Shown piece by piece: positions 53,481-63,823 of a DNA stretch of 64,000 bases. The notes beneath the pieces were generated by a model that was not told where the DNA came from, did no database searches, and worked only from the letters and a program-made list of their open reading frames with translations. The first letter of the stretch is position 1; every line of letters starts with the position of its first letter. Source of the stretch: Alphaproteobacteria bacterium (GTDB lineage: Bacteria > Pseudomonadota > Alphaproteobacteria > UBA8366 > Aestuariispiraceae); the NCBI GenBank assembly GCA_030065235.1, contig JASJDC010000001.1, positions 62,001-126,000 of the forward strand. The letters are read 5' to 3'. The position numbers and the translations under genes are program-made.

Positions 53481-55850
53481 TTATTCGGCCGCCATCGGCA
53501 TCTTGGCGTCCTGGATCGCTTGCCAGACCTTTTCCGGGGTCGCCGGCATGGTCATGTCCGTAACTCCCAGGCCCGACAGCGCGTCGACGATGGCGTTGAT
53601 CACCGCCGGCGGCGAGCCGATGGCGCCGGTCTCGCCTACCCCTTTCACACCCAGCGAGTTGTGGGCGCATAGCGTGACCGCCGTGTCGGTGTCGAAAGAA
53701 GGCAGATCGTCGGCCCGCGGCATGGTGTAATCCATATAGGAACCGGTGATCAGCTGACCGTCATCGTCATAGACGCAGCCCTCCAACATGGCCTGGCCAA
53801 TGCCTTGCGCCAGTCCGCCATGGGTCTGGCCGGCGACGATCATCGGGTTGATGACGCGGCCGACATCGTCGCAGGCGGACACCTTCTCGATCGTGGTGAC
53901 GCCGGTATCCGGGTCGATCTCCACCTCGACGATGTGACAGCCGCCGGGATAGGTGAAGTTCATCGGATCGTAGAAAGCCTGCTCCTCAAGCCCCGGCTCC
54001 AGCGTTTCATGCGGGAAGTTGTGCGGGACATAGGCGGTGAGGGCGACCTCGCCGAAGGCCATCTCCTTGTCGGTGCCGGAGACGGTGAACTTGCCGTCCT
54101 TGAACTCGATATCGGCTTCGGCCGCTTCCAGCACATGGGCGGCGATCTTCTTCGATTTGTCGATGACCTTGTTCATCGCCTTCATCAGCGCTTCGCCGCC
54201 GACCGCCAGTGAGCGCGAGCCGTAGGTGCCCATGCCGAAGGCGACCTTATTCGTGTCGCCATGGCTGATCTCGATTTGATCGAGCGGCAGGCCCAGCGTG
54301 TCGCTGACCAGTTGCGCGAAGGTGGTTTCGTGCCCTTGGCCATGGCTGTGCGAGCCGGTGAAGACGGTGACAGAGCCGGTCGGATTGACCCGGACATTGG
54401 CGCTCTCGAACAGACCGGCGCGGGCGCCGAGCGAGCCGACGACCGCCGAGGGTGCGATGCCGCAGGCCTCCACATAGGTCGAATAGCCGAGACCGCGCAG
54501 CTTGCCCTTGGCTTCCGACGCAGCCTTGCGGGCCGGGAATCCAGCCACGTCGGCCATGCCCTGCGCCTTTTCCAGCGTCGCCATATAGTCGCCTGAGTCA
54601 TATTGCAGCGCGACCGGCGTCTGGTATGGGAAAGCGTCGGACGGGATGAAGTTCCGCTTGCGTATCTCGTCCTGGGCGATGCCCATTTCCCGCGCCGCGC
54701 GATCGACGAGGCGCTCCAGCAGATAGGCCGCTTCCGGCCGACCGGCCCCGCGATAGGCGTCGACCGGCGTGGTGTTGGTGAAGACCGCCCGGACGTTCGC
54801 ATGGATCAGCGGCGTCGTGTAAACGCCGGCCAGCAACGTGGCGTAGAGATAGGTCGGCACGCAGGGCGCGAAGGTCGAAAGGTAGCCGCCCATATTGGCG
54901 ATCGTATCGACTTTCAGACCCAGGAATTTGCCGTTCTCGTCCAAGGCCAGTTCGGCATGGGTGATATGGTCCCGGCCATGGGCGTCGGTGAGGAAAGATT
55001 CCGTCCGCTCCGCCGTCCATTTCACGGGACGTCCCACTTTCGGCGCCGCCCAGGTGACGATGGCTTCTTCCGCATAGTGATAGATCTTCGAGCCGAAGCC
55101 GCCGCCGACATCCGGCGCCACCACCCGCAGCTTATGCTCCGGGATCTGCAGCACGAAGGCCCCCATCAGCAGACGGATCACATGCGGGTTCTGGCTGGTC
55201 GTGTAGAGCGTGTACTCGCCTGACGCTTTGTCATAGGCGCCGACCGCCGCGCGCGGCTCCATCGCGTTGGGAACGACGCGGTTGTTGACGATGTCGATCT
55301 TGCTGATGTGATGGGCGTTCGCGAAGGCCGCGTCCACTTCCGCCGCGTCGCCGATCTCCCAATCGTAGCAGAGATTGTTCGGCGCATCGTCATGAACCAG
55401 GGTTCCGCCGGCCAGCGCCTTGTTCATATCCACCACGGCTGGCTGAATGTCGTAGTCGACCTCGATCGCTTCCGCCGCGGCTTTCGCTTCCGCAAGACTC
55501 TCGGCGATCACGACAGCGATCTGGTCGCCGACATAGCGCACCTTGCCCTTGGCGAGCGGCGGGTGCTCCGGCTCCTTCATCGGCTCGCCGTCCTTGCTAT
55601 TAACCTGCCAGCCGCAAGGGATCGAGCCGACCTGCATGTCTTCGCCGGTGAAGACGGCGACGACGCCCGGGGCCGCCTTGGCGGCCGAGACGTCCAGTTT
55701 CGTGATCGCCGCATGCGCATGCGGGCTGCGGAGGATATAGGCGTAGGTCTGATTGGGCTGTTCCAGATCGTCGGTGTAGCTGCCGCGCCCTGTGAGGAAC
55801 CGGGCGTCTTCGACGCGCTTCACGGAAGCGCCAATACCGGTGTCAGTCAT
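53481..55850 (-). CDS. coxL: form II CO dehydrogenase-like molybdopterin-binding large subunit
   Basis: Catalytic subunit of 789 residues of the xanthine-oxidase family. The active-site loop reads AYRGAGR at residues 365-371, which marks the form II group; true CO-oxidising form I enzymes have AYxCSFR with a cysteine that holds copper. The catalytic glutamate is E740 in GVGETGA. GGGFGSK is also present. So CO oxidation is doubtful and another aldehyde or aromatic substrate is likely. ATG 55850 is set by GGGAGAAG upstream. Order coxS-coxL-coxM is unusual against the classic coxMSL. Confidence 0.94.
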   Translation of the reverse strand: MTDTGIGASVKRVEDARFLTGRGSYTDDLEQPNQTYAYILRSPHAHAAITKLDVSAAKAAPGVVAVFTGEDMQVGSIPCGWQVNSKDGEPMKEPEHPPLAKGKVRYVGDQIAVVIAESLAEAKAAAEAIEVDYDIQPAVVDMNKALAGGTLVHDDAPNNLCYDWEIGDAAEVDAAFANAHHISKIDIVNNRVVPNAMEPRAAVGAYDKASGEYTLYTTSQNPHVIRLLMGAFVLQIPEHKLRVVAPDVGGGFGSKIYHYAEEAIVTWAAPKVGRPVKWTAERTESFLTDAHGRDHITHAELALDENGKFLGLKVDTIANMGGYLSTFAPCVPTYLYATLLAGVYTTPLIHANVRAVFTNTTPVDAYRGAGRPEAAYLLERLVDRAAREMGIAQDEIRKRNFIPSDAFPYQTPVALQYDSGDYMATLEKAQGMADVAGFPARKAASEAKGKLRGLGYSTYVEACGIAPSAVVGSLGARAGLFESANVRVNPTGSVTVFTGSHSHGQGHETTFAQLVSDTLGLPLDQIEISHGDTNKVAFGMGTYGSRSLAVGGEALMKAMNKVIDKSKKIAAHVLEAAEADIEFKDGKFTVSGTDKEMAFGEVALTAYVPHNFPHETLEPGLEEQAFYDPMNFTYPGGCHIVEVEIDPDTGVTTIEKVSACDDVGRVINPMIVAGQTHGGLAQGIGQAMLEGCVYDDDGQLITGSYMDYTMPRADDLPSFDTDTAVTLCAHNSLGVKGVGETGAIGSPPAVINAIVDALSGLGVTDMTMPATPEKVWQAIQDAKMPMAAE

Positions 55851-56003
55851 ATGTTTCTTCTCCCTGAACGTGAGCCGCGCCACTCCTGGTCCGCCGCGCG
55901 CCTTGGTTGGCTCTATGATCGGACCCTAACGCTGTCTCCGTCCCGTGCCGCTGTGACAAATCGTTCTAAACCGGGGGCCGCCTCTCGGCCGTACGGACGC
56001 TCG

Positions 56004-56465
<462 letters not shown>

Positions 56466-56698
56466 GATAGATCCTCCCTAATGATCTAAACTGACTGTGG
56501 AATGGATAAGGTGTTGGCGTTCCCTATACGTCTCTCTTCGTATCCCTGGTCGCGCGCGTGACGCCCGCGATTTCATTTGTTTGGCCGGCCCTCGTTTGAC
56601 GGGGTCACGATCCGCTTAACGTGAGTGTGGGACGCTCCGGCGCCGGAATCAAGTCCGCCAAGACGGCTGTTCCGGAACGCGCGTCCCCGGCGGTCGCG

Positions 56699-57142
56699 CT
56701 AGGCTTCGTCGACGCGTTTGTGGGTCACCCCCGAGAGGATCATATCGACGGTTTCGCCGTCGTCTGAAAGAGGCAGGGACAGATACTCGAAGCGGTAGTC
56801 GATCCCATCGAGCGTGCGTTCACCGGCGCGGCTGATCGGTTTTTTAAGGCGTGTGGTTTCCTCGTAGCGTTCCAACAATAGCGCGATGGCCTTTGGATCG
56901 GGCAGGTCGCGCAACAGCGTCCCGGCAAGGGGCGCTCTAGAGAAGACATTGAGATCGGCGCCGACGAACCGGAATCGGTAGGAGGCGGGGTCGTCCACTG
57001 CCGAGCCGATCACCTCGACCAGCACGATCACTTTTTCAAGATGACCGATTTCGTCCAGATTCACCTGCGAACGCGCCGGAAGTCCAGTATCAGACGGCAA
57101 GCCGCGCCAGTAGTCGTGCAGCCATTCCAGGTCCCGATGCAT
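56699..57142 (-). CDS. PAS-domain protein
   Basis: A 147-residue stand-alone PAS-like protein. The N-terminal LHDYWRGLPSDTGLPARSQVN and the later ASYRFRFVGADLN match the PAS_5 group of alphaproteobacterial proteins, which often lack any output domain. It has no visible heme or FMN cysteine motif. It lies 20 bp downstream of coxG and upstream of the coxS promoter, so it may take part in sensing for the cox cluster; that is inferred. Confidence 0.75.
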   Translation of the reverse strand: MHRDLEWLHDYWRGLPSDTGLPARSQVNLDEIGHLEKVIVLVEVIGSAVDDPASYRFRFVGADLNVFSRAPLAGTLLRDLPDPKAIALLLERYEETTRLKKPISRAGERTLDGIDYRFEYLSLPLSDDGETVDMILSGVTHKRVDEA

Positions 57143-57162
57143 CCTGGCGAGGGCTCGGCTCT

Positions 57163-57822
57163 TTAGGACGAAAAACCATAAATCAGCAGACCGGCGACAA
57201 TGATCACCGCCACCGTCCAGACAAAGGGGCTGAGGCCGCGTCGCTTGTTCGAGACATCGGTAGCGGCGTCGATCGCCGCCTTCGCAGCGTCGGCCTTCAC
57301 AGCCGCCGCTTCGGGGGCGGCTGCTTCGGCGGCCGGCTGCGCCGCAGTCTCAGCGGCTTCGGCGGCCGCCGGCGCGCCGGTTCGGGCGGCGACCTGTTCG
57401 ACAAAGCTCCCGAAGAACTCGTTCGCCATCTTCTTGGCGGTGGAATCGATCAGCCGCGATCCGATCTGCGCCAGTTTGCCGCCGACATTCGCGTCGACGT
57501 CGTAGGTCAGCACAGTCTCACCCGCGTCTTCCGCCAAGGCGACCTTGGCGCCGCCTTTCGCGAAACCGGCGGCCCCGCCTTTGCCTTCGCCGCTGATCGT
57601 ATAGCCGTTCGGCGGATCGATATCGCTCAGCGCCACGGCGCCGGAGAATTTCGCCTTCACCGGACCGACCTTGGCCTGAACCGTCGCTTCGAAAGTCGTA
57701 TCCGACGTCTTGGTCAACTCCTGGCAGCCGGGAATGCAGGCGGCCAGAACCTCAGGATCGTTCAAAGCCTCCCAAACAGCTTCGCGGGGCGCGGGGATGC
57801 GATATTCGCCTTTCATGTCCAT
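57163..57822 (-). CDS. coxG: CoxG-like SRPBCC protein with C-terminal membrane anchor
   Basis: A 219-residue protein. Residues 1-145 are an SRPBCC (START-like) domain with MKGEYRIPAPREAVWEALND, VLAACIPGCQEL and the YTISGEGKGG loop; residues about 150-190 are an Ala/Glu-rich linker; the last 20 residues form a membrane anchor (VWTVAVIIVAGLLIYGF). CoxG ties the CO dehydrogenase to the membrane in Oligotropha. ATG 57822 follows GAGGA. The PAS gene follows 20 bp later. Confidence 0.9.
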   Translation of the reverse strand: MDMKGEYRIPAPREAVWEALNDPEVLAACIPGCQELTKTSDTTFEATVQAKVGPVKAKFSGAVALSDIDPPNGYTISGEGKGGAAGFAKGGAKVALAEDAGETVLTYDVDANVGGKLAQIGSRLIDSTAKKMANEFFGSFVEQVAARTGAPAAAEAAETAAQPAAEAAAPEAAAVKADAAKAAIDAATDVSNKRRGLSPFVWTVAVIIVAGLLIYGFSS

Positions 57823-57978
57823 GGCGTGGCTCCTCGTGACGATCCGGCGCGGCACGTCGCCGCGACCCTTGCATGCGGTGACAGCGCGCTTTGGATTGCG
57901 CTAGACTTTTGCTGTTCATAGGCCCAGCGTTGGGCTGCGGCAAGGCGTCGGTTCTTTTACGACGAGACGGGAGCGGAC

Positions 57979-58497
57979 GTGACGATCACAGTTGCGCCAT
58001 CGGCCATTGATGTCGGCCTCTGGTTCTTCGATCAGGCGCGGAAGGAGAACGATCACCTTCAGCCGCAAAAGCTGCAGCGGCTGCTCTATATCGCCCAAGG
58101 GTCTTATGCAGCGCTGTATCATGGCCGAAAACTCATGCCCGCCGTATTCGTCGCCGGCGAGACGGGGCCGGAGGACCCCAATATCTTCCGGCTGTTTGAA
58201 CGCGGACGGCCGTCGAATATCGGCAATCCGTCGCTGCAGCCGGAAGTCATCTATTTCCTCCATTCGATTTGGAAGCGCTATGGCCATCACTCGACCGAAT
58301 ACATCAACACCCAAATCCGGCATCACGCGATCTACCGCAAGGCCTTACAACAAGGGCTTGGCGCCGAAATCGGCTTTCCGGCGATCGTTCGGTTCTTCAC
58401 GACGTTGGAACGTCCGACGGTTGAGAAAGTGAAAACGGCGGACGGTCGAATGCTGCAGAAATGGACCCCGGTCGCGGTCGGATCGCCGAAATCCTGA
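57979..58497 (+). CDS. DUF4065 (Panacea-domain, SocA-like) protein
   Basis: A 172-residue protein starting at GTG 57979 (GGGAG about 6 nt upstream). The Panacea fold shows in DVGLWFFDQARKENDHLQPQKLQRLLYIAQG and AALYHGRKLMPAVFVAGETGP, given here in parts. Panacea proteins are found as antitoxins, including SocA of Caulobacter, which delivers the SocB toxin to ClpXP. No small toxin gene is adjacent on either side, so this copy may be a stand-alone adaptor or an orphan antitoxin. Confidence 0.8.
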   Translation: MTITVAPSAIDVGLWFFDQARKENDHLQPQKLQRLLYIAQGSYAALYHGRKLMPAVFVAGETGPEDPNIFRLFERGRPSNIGNPSLQPEVIYFLHSIWKRYGHHSTEYINTQIRHHAIYRKALQQGLGAEIGFPAIVRFFTTLERPTVEKVKTADGRMLQKWTPVAVGSPKS

Positions 58498-58634
58498 TGC
58501 GTTGGACGGGGGCGCAAGACCGCAGCGCGCGCTTGGCGTTGCAGTTTTCGGTCAATGCAAGATACTGCGCTGGACACTGTGGAGATCGCAATCTCGGCTT
58601 ACAGTTGGATACGGTCGGGCGTCGGGGGACAAGC

Positions 58635-60092
58635 ATGACAGGCGAAGCTTTACGGCGACGCGCTCGCAACGGCGCCGGCTTGATCGGACTCGCGCTTCTC
58701 GCGCTCTTCGGCGCGGGGTCGCCGGTTCTGGCGGCTGGCGCCGGCGCACCGCATCTCGACGGCGGGGAAATGGGTCTGCTTTGGGTCGTTCCTTTCGCGG
58801 GGATCCTGTTGTCCATCGCGGTCTTTCCCCTCATTGCGCCGAGTTTCTGGCACAATAATTTCGGCTGGATTTCAACTTTCTGGGCGGCCTCTTTCCTGAT
58901 CCCGTTCACCATCGTCTATGGGGTCGAGCTCGCCTTGTTCGAGCTGTTGCATGTGTTCTTCCTCGAATATCTGCCCTTCATCATCCTGTTGCTCTCATTA
59001 TTCACGGTGGCCGGCGGCGTGCGGGTGCGCGGCAAGCTGACGGGAACCCCCGTCGTCAATGCCGGCCTGCTGTTGGTCGGGACCTCGATCGCCAGTTGGA
59101 TGGGCACGACCGGGGCCGCAATGTTGTTGATCCGGCCGCTTTTGCGGGCGAATGAGAACCGCCGCTACAAGGTCCACACGGTGGTCTTCTTTATCTTCCT
59201 GGTGGCCAACATTGGCGGCAGCCTGACCCCGCTTGGCGATCCGCCGCTGTTTTTGGGATTTCTCAAGGGCGTCGGCTTTTTCTGGCCGACGACGCATATG
59301 TTCCTGCCGATGCTGATGGTCTCAGTCATCCTGCTGGCGGTCTATTTCGCGCTCGACCGGTATTTCTACGCCAAGGAGGACAAGGAGGCCCTAAAGGCTG
59401 CGTCGGACGAAGAGACCGGCGCGCTGAGGCTCGAAGGGTCCATCAATATACTGCTTTTGGCCTTCGTCGTCGGCGCGGTCTTGCTTAGCGGCGTCTGGCG
59501 GCCGGGGATCAGTTTCGAAATATTTCATGTGCCGATCGAATTGCAGAATGTGACCCGGGACGTGTTGCTGGTGGGGATCGCCTATCTCTCGATCCGGATA
59601 ACGCGAACCGAGAGCCGCAAGGCGAATGGCTTCACCTGGTTTCCGATCGTCGAGGTCGGCAAGCTCTTCGCCGGAATCTTTATCACCATCATCCCGGCGA
59701 TCGGCATTCTCAAGGCCGGCACGGCGGGCGCGCTGGCCCCGATCGTCAATCTGGTCAGCCGGGACGGCCAGCCGGTTGATGCAATGTACTTCTGGACGAC
59801 GGGGATCCTGTCCAGCTTTCTCGACAACGCGCCGACCTATCTGGTGTTCTTCAACACCGCCGGGGGGGATGCTGCGCGGCTGACGACTGAACTGTCCTCG
59901 ACGCTCTTGGCGATTTCCGCCGGCGCTGTCTTCATGGGCGCGAACACCTATATCGGCAACGCGCCGAACTTCATGGTGCGCTCGATCGCCGAGGAACGCG
60001 GCGTGCCGATGCCCAGCTTCTTCGGCTATATGGGCTGGTCGATCGTCTTCCTGACGCCGCTCTTCGTGTTGGTGACCTTCGTGTTCTTCTAA
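58635..60092 (+). CDS. sodium:proton antiporter-like ion transporter
   Basis: Inner-membrane transporter, 485 residues, with a signal-like N-terminus and about 11-12 hydrophobic segments. It belongs to the ion-transporter superfamily (NhaD, ArsB, CitM relatives); seen are GTSIASWMGTTGAAMLLIRPL, NIGGSLTPLGDPPLFLGFLKG and the late FLDNAPTYLVFFNTAGGD, split here for brevity. Asp residues in GDPP and LDNAP are the conserved ion-path residues of the group. ATG 58635 follows GGGGGAC. Often annotated as sodium:proton antiporter; the ion is not proven. Confidence 0.88.
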   Translation: MTGEALRRRARNGAGLIGLALLALFGAGSPVLAAGAGAPHLDGGEMGLLWVVPFAGILLSIAVFPLIAPSFWHNNFGWISTFWAASFLIPFTIVYGVELALFELLHVFFLEYLPFIILLLSLFTVAGGVRVRGKLTGTPVVNAGLLLVGTSIASWMGTTGAAMLLIRPLLRANENRRYKVHTVVFFIFLVANIGGSLTPLGDPPLFLGFLKGVGFFWPTTHMFLPMLMVSVILLAVYFALDRYFYAKEDKEALKAASDEETGALRLEGSINILLLAFVVGAVLLSGVWRPGISFEIFHVPIELQNVTRDVLLVGIAYLSIRITRTESRKANGFTWFPIVEVGKLFAGIFITIIPAIGILKAGTAGALAPIVNLVSRDGQPVDAMYFWTTGILSSFLDNAPTYLVFFNTAGGDAARLTTELSSTLLAISAGAVFMGANTYIGNAPNFMVRSIAEERGVPMPSFFGYMGWSIVFLTPLFVLVTFVFF

Positions 60093-60112
60093 AGCGGTAG
60101 GGCGGGCGCGCG

Positions 60113-60949
60113 ATGGACGACTTTCAGGCGGCTTGGCGGGCGCGATTCGGCGTTGACCCGCCCGACGGACTTCCAGACGCGGGCGAAACACTGGCGCGTA
60201 TTCTAGGCCGCGCCAGTTGTCGCCAATTCCGGCCCGACCCGATCGACGCGGGCCTTCTGTCCCTGCTTTTGGCCTGTGCGCAATCGGCGCCGTCCAAGTC
60301 CGACTTGCAGCAATATAGCATCGTGGTCATCGACGACCCCGCGATCCGAAGCGCGATGCAGGAATGGTCCTCCTTCGACGCCTGGATCGGCGACGCCCCT
60401 GTCTTCCTGGTCTTCTGCGGCGATCTCAATCGCCAGCGCCGGATCTCAGAGTTGCACGGGTTCGACCATCGCAACGATTCCCTCGATACCTTCATGAACA
60501 CCGCCGTCGACGCGGGAATCGCCTTGGCGAGTTTCGTCCTCGCGGCCGAGGCGGCGGGCCTTGGCTGCTGTCCGATCAGCGTTGTTCGCAACCATATCGC
60601 AGAGGCGTGCGACCTGCTCGGCTTGCCGCCGGGCGTGTTTCCGGTCGCGGGCCTGGCGCTCGGCCATGTTGCCGCAGAAGCGCAGTCGACTGTCAGCATG
60701 CGGCTTCCGCCTTCCGCCGTCATCCATCGTAACCGCTACGATAGCGCCGACTTGGACACGGCGATCGCCGCCTATGACGCCCGCCGTCACGCGACCGCGC
60801 CAATCCCGCCGGGGAAACAACGGCATGTCGATCGCTATGGCGTTAAACAGGGGCTGACCTGGTCGGAAAATGCGGCGCGCCAGATGTCGGTTCCAGAACG
60901 CACGGGATTCGCCGCTTTTCTCAAAGGGCGCGGGTTCGCCTTGGATTAG
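60113..60949 (+). CDS. nitroreductase-family flavoprotein
   Basis: FMN-dependent NAD(P)H oxidoreductase of 278 residues. Early RASCRQFRPDPIDAG binds FMN phosphate; AAEAAGLGCCPISVVRN and LPPGVFPVAGLALGH follow as in NfsA/NfrA-type enzymes, and the long C-terminal extension (RHVDRYGVKQGL) is typical of that larger group. It starts 20 bp after the antiporter stop, so the two may be co-transcribed, and it is convergent with the exporter gene. Confidence 0.9.
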   Translation: MDDFQAAWRARFGVDPPDGLPDAGETLARILGRASCRQFRPDPIDAGLLSLLLACAQSAPSKSDLQQYSIVVIDDPAIRSAMQEWSSFDAWIGDAPVFLVFCGDLNRQRRISELHGFDHRNDSLDTFMNTAVDAGIALASFVLAAEAAGLGCCPISVVRNHIAEACDLLGLPPGVFPVAGLALGHVAAEAQSTVSMRLPPSAVIHRNRYDSADLDTAIAAYDARRHATAPIPPGKQRHVDRYGVKQGLTWSENAARQMSVPERTGFAAFLKGRGFALD

Positions 60950-60959
60950 GTTTCGATCG

Positions 60960-62258
60960 TCAACGCTCGCCAGCGCGGGGCAAGTCCGCCTCGGATTTGA
61001 CGATCGGTCCAGGCGGATGTTCCTTGTCCGCCCATAGCGACATCGCCAGGGATAGCAGGCAAAAGGCCCCAAAGCCGCCGATCATCGGCAGCACTGAGCC
61101 GGAATAGGATTGGCTGACCAAGGCCCCGAAAGGCACGGCGATCAAGCTGGCGAGCGATCCGACCAAGGCCGATGCCACGCCGGCGATATGGCCCATCGGC
61201 TCCATGGCCAACGCGTTCAGATTGCCGAACAACATGCCGACGCAAAAGAAGCTGACCATCAGGACCAGACTGACGCTGAGCAGATCGGGCTCGCGTCCAA
61301 CCGCGGCGCAGACGGCGAGGAATGTGAGCATCGTGCTGGCGCAGAGGATCAGCGCGAGGCGGGATATCCGGCGCATGCCGAAACGGATGACCAGTTTGCC
61401 GTTCAGGATCGACGCCGCGCCGATCGCCAAGGACAGGATCGCGAAATGCAGCGGAAACCAGCGGCCCAGTCCGTAATCCTGCTGGAAAACCTGCTGGGCC
61501 ATCGACAGGTAGGCGACGAAAGGGCTGAAGATGAAACCGGTGGCGAGCGTATATCCCAGTGTGGTGCGGTTGCTCAGCGCCTCCTTGAAACCGCGATAGA
61601 TCCGGCGGGGCGAGAGGGGCGCGCGCGATGCGTGCGGCAGGCTCTCTGGGATGCGCGTCAAAAACCAGACCGTGTTGATCAGACCCAACAGGATGAAGAA
61701 CCAGAAGATCATACGCCAACCGGCCGCCAGCATGATCCCCTGACCGATCGCCGGCGCCAGGGCGGGAACAAAGATGAACACCGCCATGACGAAGGACATG
61801 ATCTGCGCCATCACCCGGCCTTCGAACCGGTCGCGAATCATCGCCACCATAACGATCCTCGGGCCCGCCGCGCCCAACCCCTGCAGGACGCGGCCAATCA
61901 GCATGGTCTCGAAATCGGTCGCCAGGGCGGATAGCAGACTGCCGCCGGCGAAGACGCCGAGGCCGATATAGATCAGCGGCTTGCGGCCATACACATCCGA
62001 CAGCGGCCCATAGACGATCTGACCGACCGCAAGACCGATGAACAGCGCCGAGATGATATATTGCGCGTCGTTCGGGACCGGGATCGCCAGCGCCGATCCA
62101 ATTTCCGGCAAGACCGGCAGCATCGCGTCGATCGACAAGGCGACCAGGGAGAACATCAGGGCGGCGATGGCGACGAATTCGCCCCGGCCCGGCTCGGCCG
62201 AGCGAAGGCGCTCCTGCGCACCCGCGCCGCGGGGCTCCTTCTCGACGGCGCCGGTCAT
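60960..62258 (-). CDS. Bcr/CflA-family MFS drug exporter
   Basis: A 432-residue major facilitator with 12 predicted membrane segments. The MFS loop motif GPLSDVYGRKPLIYIG (after helix 2) and the Bcr/CflA signatures LGAAGPRIVMVAMIRDRFEG and FVPALAPAIGQ are present. Such pumps expel bicyclomycin, chloramphenicol, or cysteine and related compounds by proton exchange. It starts 7 bp after the universal stress protein gene, so they form one transcription unit. Confidence 0.92.
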   Translation of the reverse strand: MTGAVEKEPRGAGAQERLRSAEPGRGEFVAIAALMFSLVALSIDAMLPVLPEIGSALAIPVPNDAQYIISALFIGLAVGQIVYGPLSDVYGRKPLIYIGLGVFAGGSLLSALATDFETMLIGRVLQGLGAAGPRIVMVAMIRDRFEGRVMAQIMSFVMAVFIFVPALAPAIGQGIMLAAGWRMIFWFFILLGLINTVWFLTRIPESLPHASRAPLSPRRIYRGFKEALSNRTTLGYTLATGFIFSPFVAYLSMAQQVFQQDYGLGRWFPLHFAILSLAIGAASILNGKLVIRFGMRRISRLALILCASTMLTFLAVCAAVGREPDLLSVSLVLMVSFFCVGMLFGNLNALAMEPMGHIAGVASALVGSLASLIAVPFGALVSQSYSGSVLPMIGGFGAFCLLSLAMSLWADKEHPPGPIVKSEADLPRAGER

Positions 62259-62265
62259 CGCGCGA

Positions 62266-63096
62266 TCAGTGCGACATGTAGATCGGGATCGCCGAATGCC
62301 CCAAGACGTAACGGCTGGGACCGAAAAACAGGCGTTCGCTTAAGCTGCTGCGCCCATAGCCGCCCATGACAAGCCGGTCGACGCCGAGCGTGTGGGCCGT
62401 GTCCAGAATTTGCTCGCCGATCGCCTCGTCATGGTCCTTCGAGACCACTTCGGCGGCGACGCCATGCCGGGCCAAATATTCCTGCAGCAGGTTCGGCGCC
62501 GCATGCCTCTCCGGATGCGACTGCAGGGCCAGGATCGTCACCTTTTTGCTGTCGCGGAGAATTTCCAGCGAATCGCGCACCGCCCGCATCGCTTCTTTCG
62601 AGAAGCGCCAGGCGATCATCGTGTGGATCGGTTCGTCCAGCTTGGCCGGCGCGTGCCCTTTGGGCAGAACCAGCACCATGCCGCCGGCCTCTTGAATGAC
62701 CAGTTCCGGCAATTGGAACATCAAACGATCTTCGAAATGGTCGAACTGAACCTGGGTGACCACCGTCAGGTCCGTGCGATGCACATGCTCCATCAACTGA
62801 TCGAAATGGTCGGTCTCGCCATAAGCCCATTCATACGAGATCCCGGACGCCGCGCAGAGCGCCTCCGCCTCGTCTCTGATTTCGCCGCTGCGGCTGCGCG
62901 CCAGATCGCGCGCCTCGGCGATATAGGCGGCCGAGGCGCCGCGTCCCGCCGCGCCGGCCGGCATATGCACGGCGGCGGCGACATAAAGACAGATCAAATG
63001 CGCGTCGAAACGATGCGCCAGGGCGACCGACGTCTTCAGCCGGATCTCCCGGTCTTCGTCCAACGCCAGATGCACCAGTATTTGCTTGATGGACAT
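62266..63096 (-). CDS. universal stress protein (tandem UspA-type)
   Basis: A 276-residue protein with two UspA-like halves. The first starts IKQILVHLALDEDREIRLKT; the second ends with VDRLVMGGYGRSSLSERLFFG and YVLGHSAIPIYMSH, where G-x2-G-x9-G(S) is the ATP-binding pattern of the ATP-type Usp group. The first half's nucleotide loop is degenerate. It is the first gene of the unit with the Bcr/CflA exporter. Role in stress is inferred from the family. Confidence 0.9.
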   Translation of the reverse strand: MSIKQILVHLALDEDREIRLKTSVALAHRFDAHLICLYVAAAVHMPAGAAGRGASAAYIAEARDLARSRSGEIRDEAEALCAASGISYEWAYGETDHFDQLMEHVHRTDLTVVTQVQFDHFEDRLMFQLPELVIQEAGGMVLVLPKGHAPAKLDEPIHTMIAWRFSKEAMRAVRDSLEILRDSKKVTILALQSHPERHAAPNLLQEYLARHGVAAEVVSKDHDEAIGEQILDTAHTLGVDRLVMGGYGRSSLSERLFFGPSRYVLGHSAIPIYMSH

Positions 63097-63411
63097 CGCG
63101 AACCACCCGCCCCAATCGGCGCCGTGCGCCGGTTTCGCCCGTGGGGGAAGCCTTCCCCTTCGGTCAGGCTAGTCCGCGACCGAAGCGGCGGCAAGGGCGG
63201 TGCGGCCCCCGACGAGGTCCTTGGCTGGGCTCCGGGCTGGGCTCCCGGCTGGGCCCCGGGCTCGGCCCCAGACGGGATCATTGAAAAACTGCGACAGTTG
63301 ATCCGCGTCAATGTCCCTACTTGCTCCATGGTTTATTCGTCGAAGATCGCAGCGCGCGGGCTCCCCTCACGCGCCAGGCGGACCGTCAATAACAGTGAAT
63401 GGGAGGAAAGA
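63097..63411. other. 315-bp intergenic region between Usp and phasin-like genes
   Basis: No gene was found here. It should hold the divergent promoters of the universal stress protein and the phasin-like gene. The left part is GC-rich and contains the 12-bp tandem repeats at 63226-63273; the right part (about 63274-63400) is less GC-rich and more likely to hold the phasin promoter. GGGAGG at 63401-63406 is the ribosome site of the next gene. Confidence 0.6.
63226..63273. repeat. 12-bp GC-rich tandem repeat, about 4 copies
   Basis: Units TGGGCTCCGGGC, TGGGCTCCCGGC and TGGGCCCCGGGC run head to tail from 63226 to 63261, with a degenerate fourth to 63273. Each unit contains a near-palindromic GGGCNCCGGGC core. 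The tract lies in the Usp/phasin intergenic region and is the only simple tandem repeat seen outside genes. Confidence 0.8.
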
Positions 63412-63789
63412 ATGCCCGTTTCCAAGAACGCCAGTATGCCGAGCTATCCCTTTCCCGCCGAGCTCGCCGCCATGGATCCTTTCAAAGGGCCTCAGGGTCG
63501 CTCTATGTCGGCGTTGAACGAGACCGCCCTGAAAGGGATCGAGTCTTGGCATAAAGAGGTCAGCCGTTTTGTCGCGCATCGGATCAAGAAGAATATGGAG
63601 CTGCAAACCGCCCTGGGCCGCTGCGGTTCGGCCAATGATGCGTTCGAGACCTGCGTCTCGCATTGGCAGGACATGGTGAACGAGTATTGGGAAGAGAGCG
63701 CCAAGCTCGGCGAGATATCGGCGAAAGCTGGGATGGAGGAAGCGGCTGCGATCGCGAAGACTGATTTTAACGGCGGCGGAAAGTCATAG
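63412..63789 (+). CDS. phasin-like protein
   Basis: A 125-residue, mostly helical protein starting at ATG 63412 with GGGAGG upstream. Helices with ALKGIESWHKEVSRFVAHRI and DMVNEYWEESAKLGEISAK have the amphipathic, Trp-containing pattern of small phasin-family proteins that coat polyhydroxyalkanoate granules. No PHA synthesis gene is in the window, so the link is by sequence character only; a general helical stress-linked protein is the alternative. Confidence 0.55.
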   Translation: MPVSKNASMPSYPFPAELAAMDPFKGPQGRSMSALNETALKGIESWHKEVSRFVAHRIKKNMELQTALGRCGSANDAFETCVSHWQDMVNEYWEESAKLGEISAKAGMEEAAAIAKTDFNGGGKS

Positions 63790-63823
63790 TCGCCCGCGAT
63801 TGTCTTGGCCGCGGCGACGGGGT

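Noticed and set aside
62392-63411. 340-residue extension upstream of the phasin-like gene
   Set aside because: It runs antisense through the universal stress protein gene and the tandem repeat; ATG 63412 has GGGAGG.
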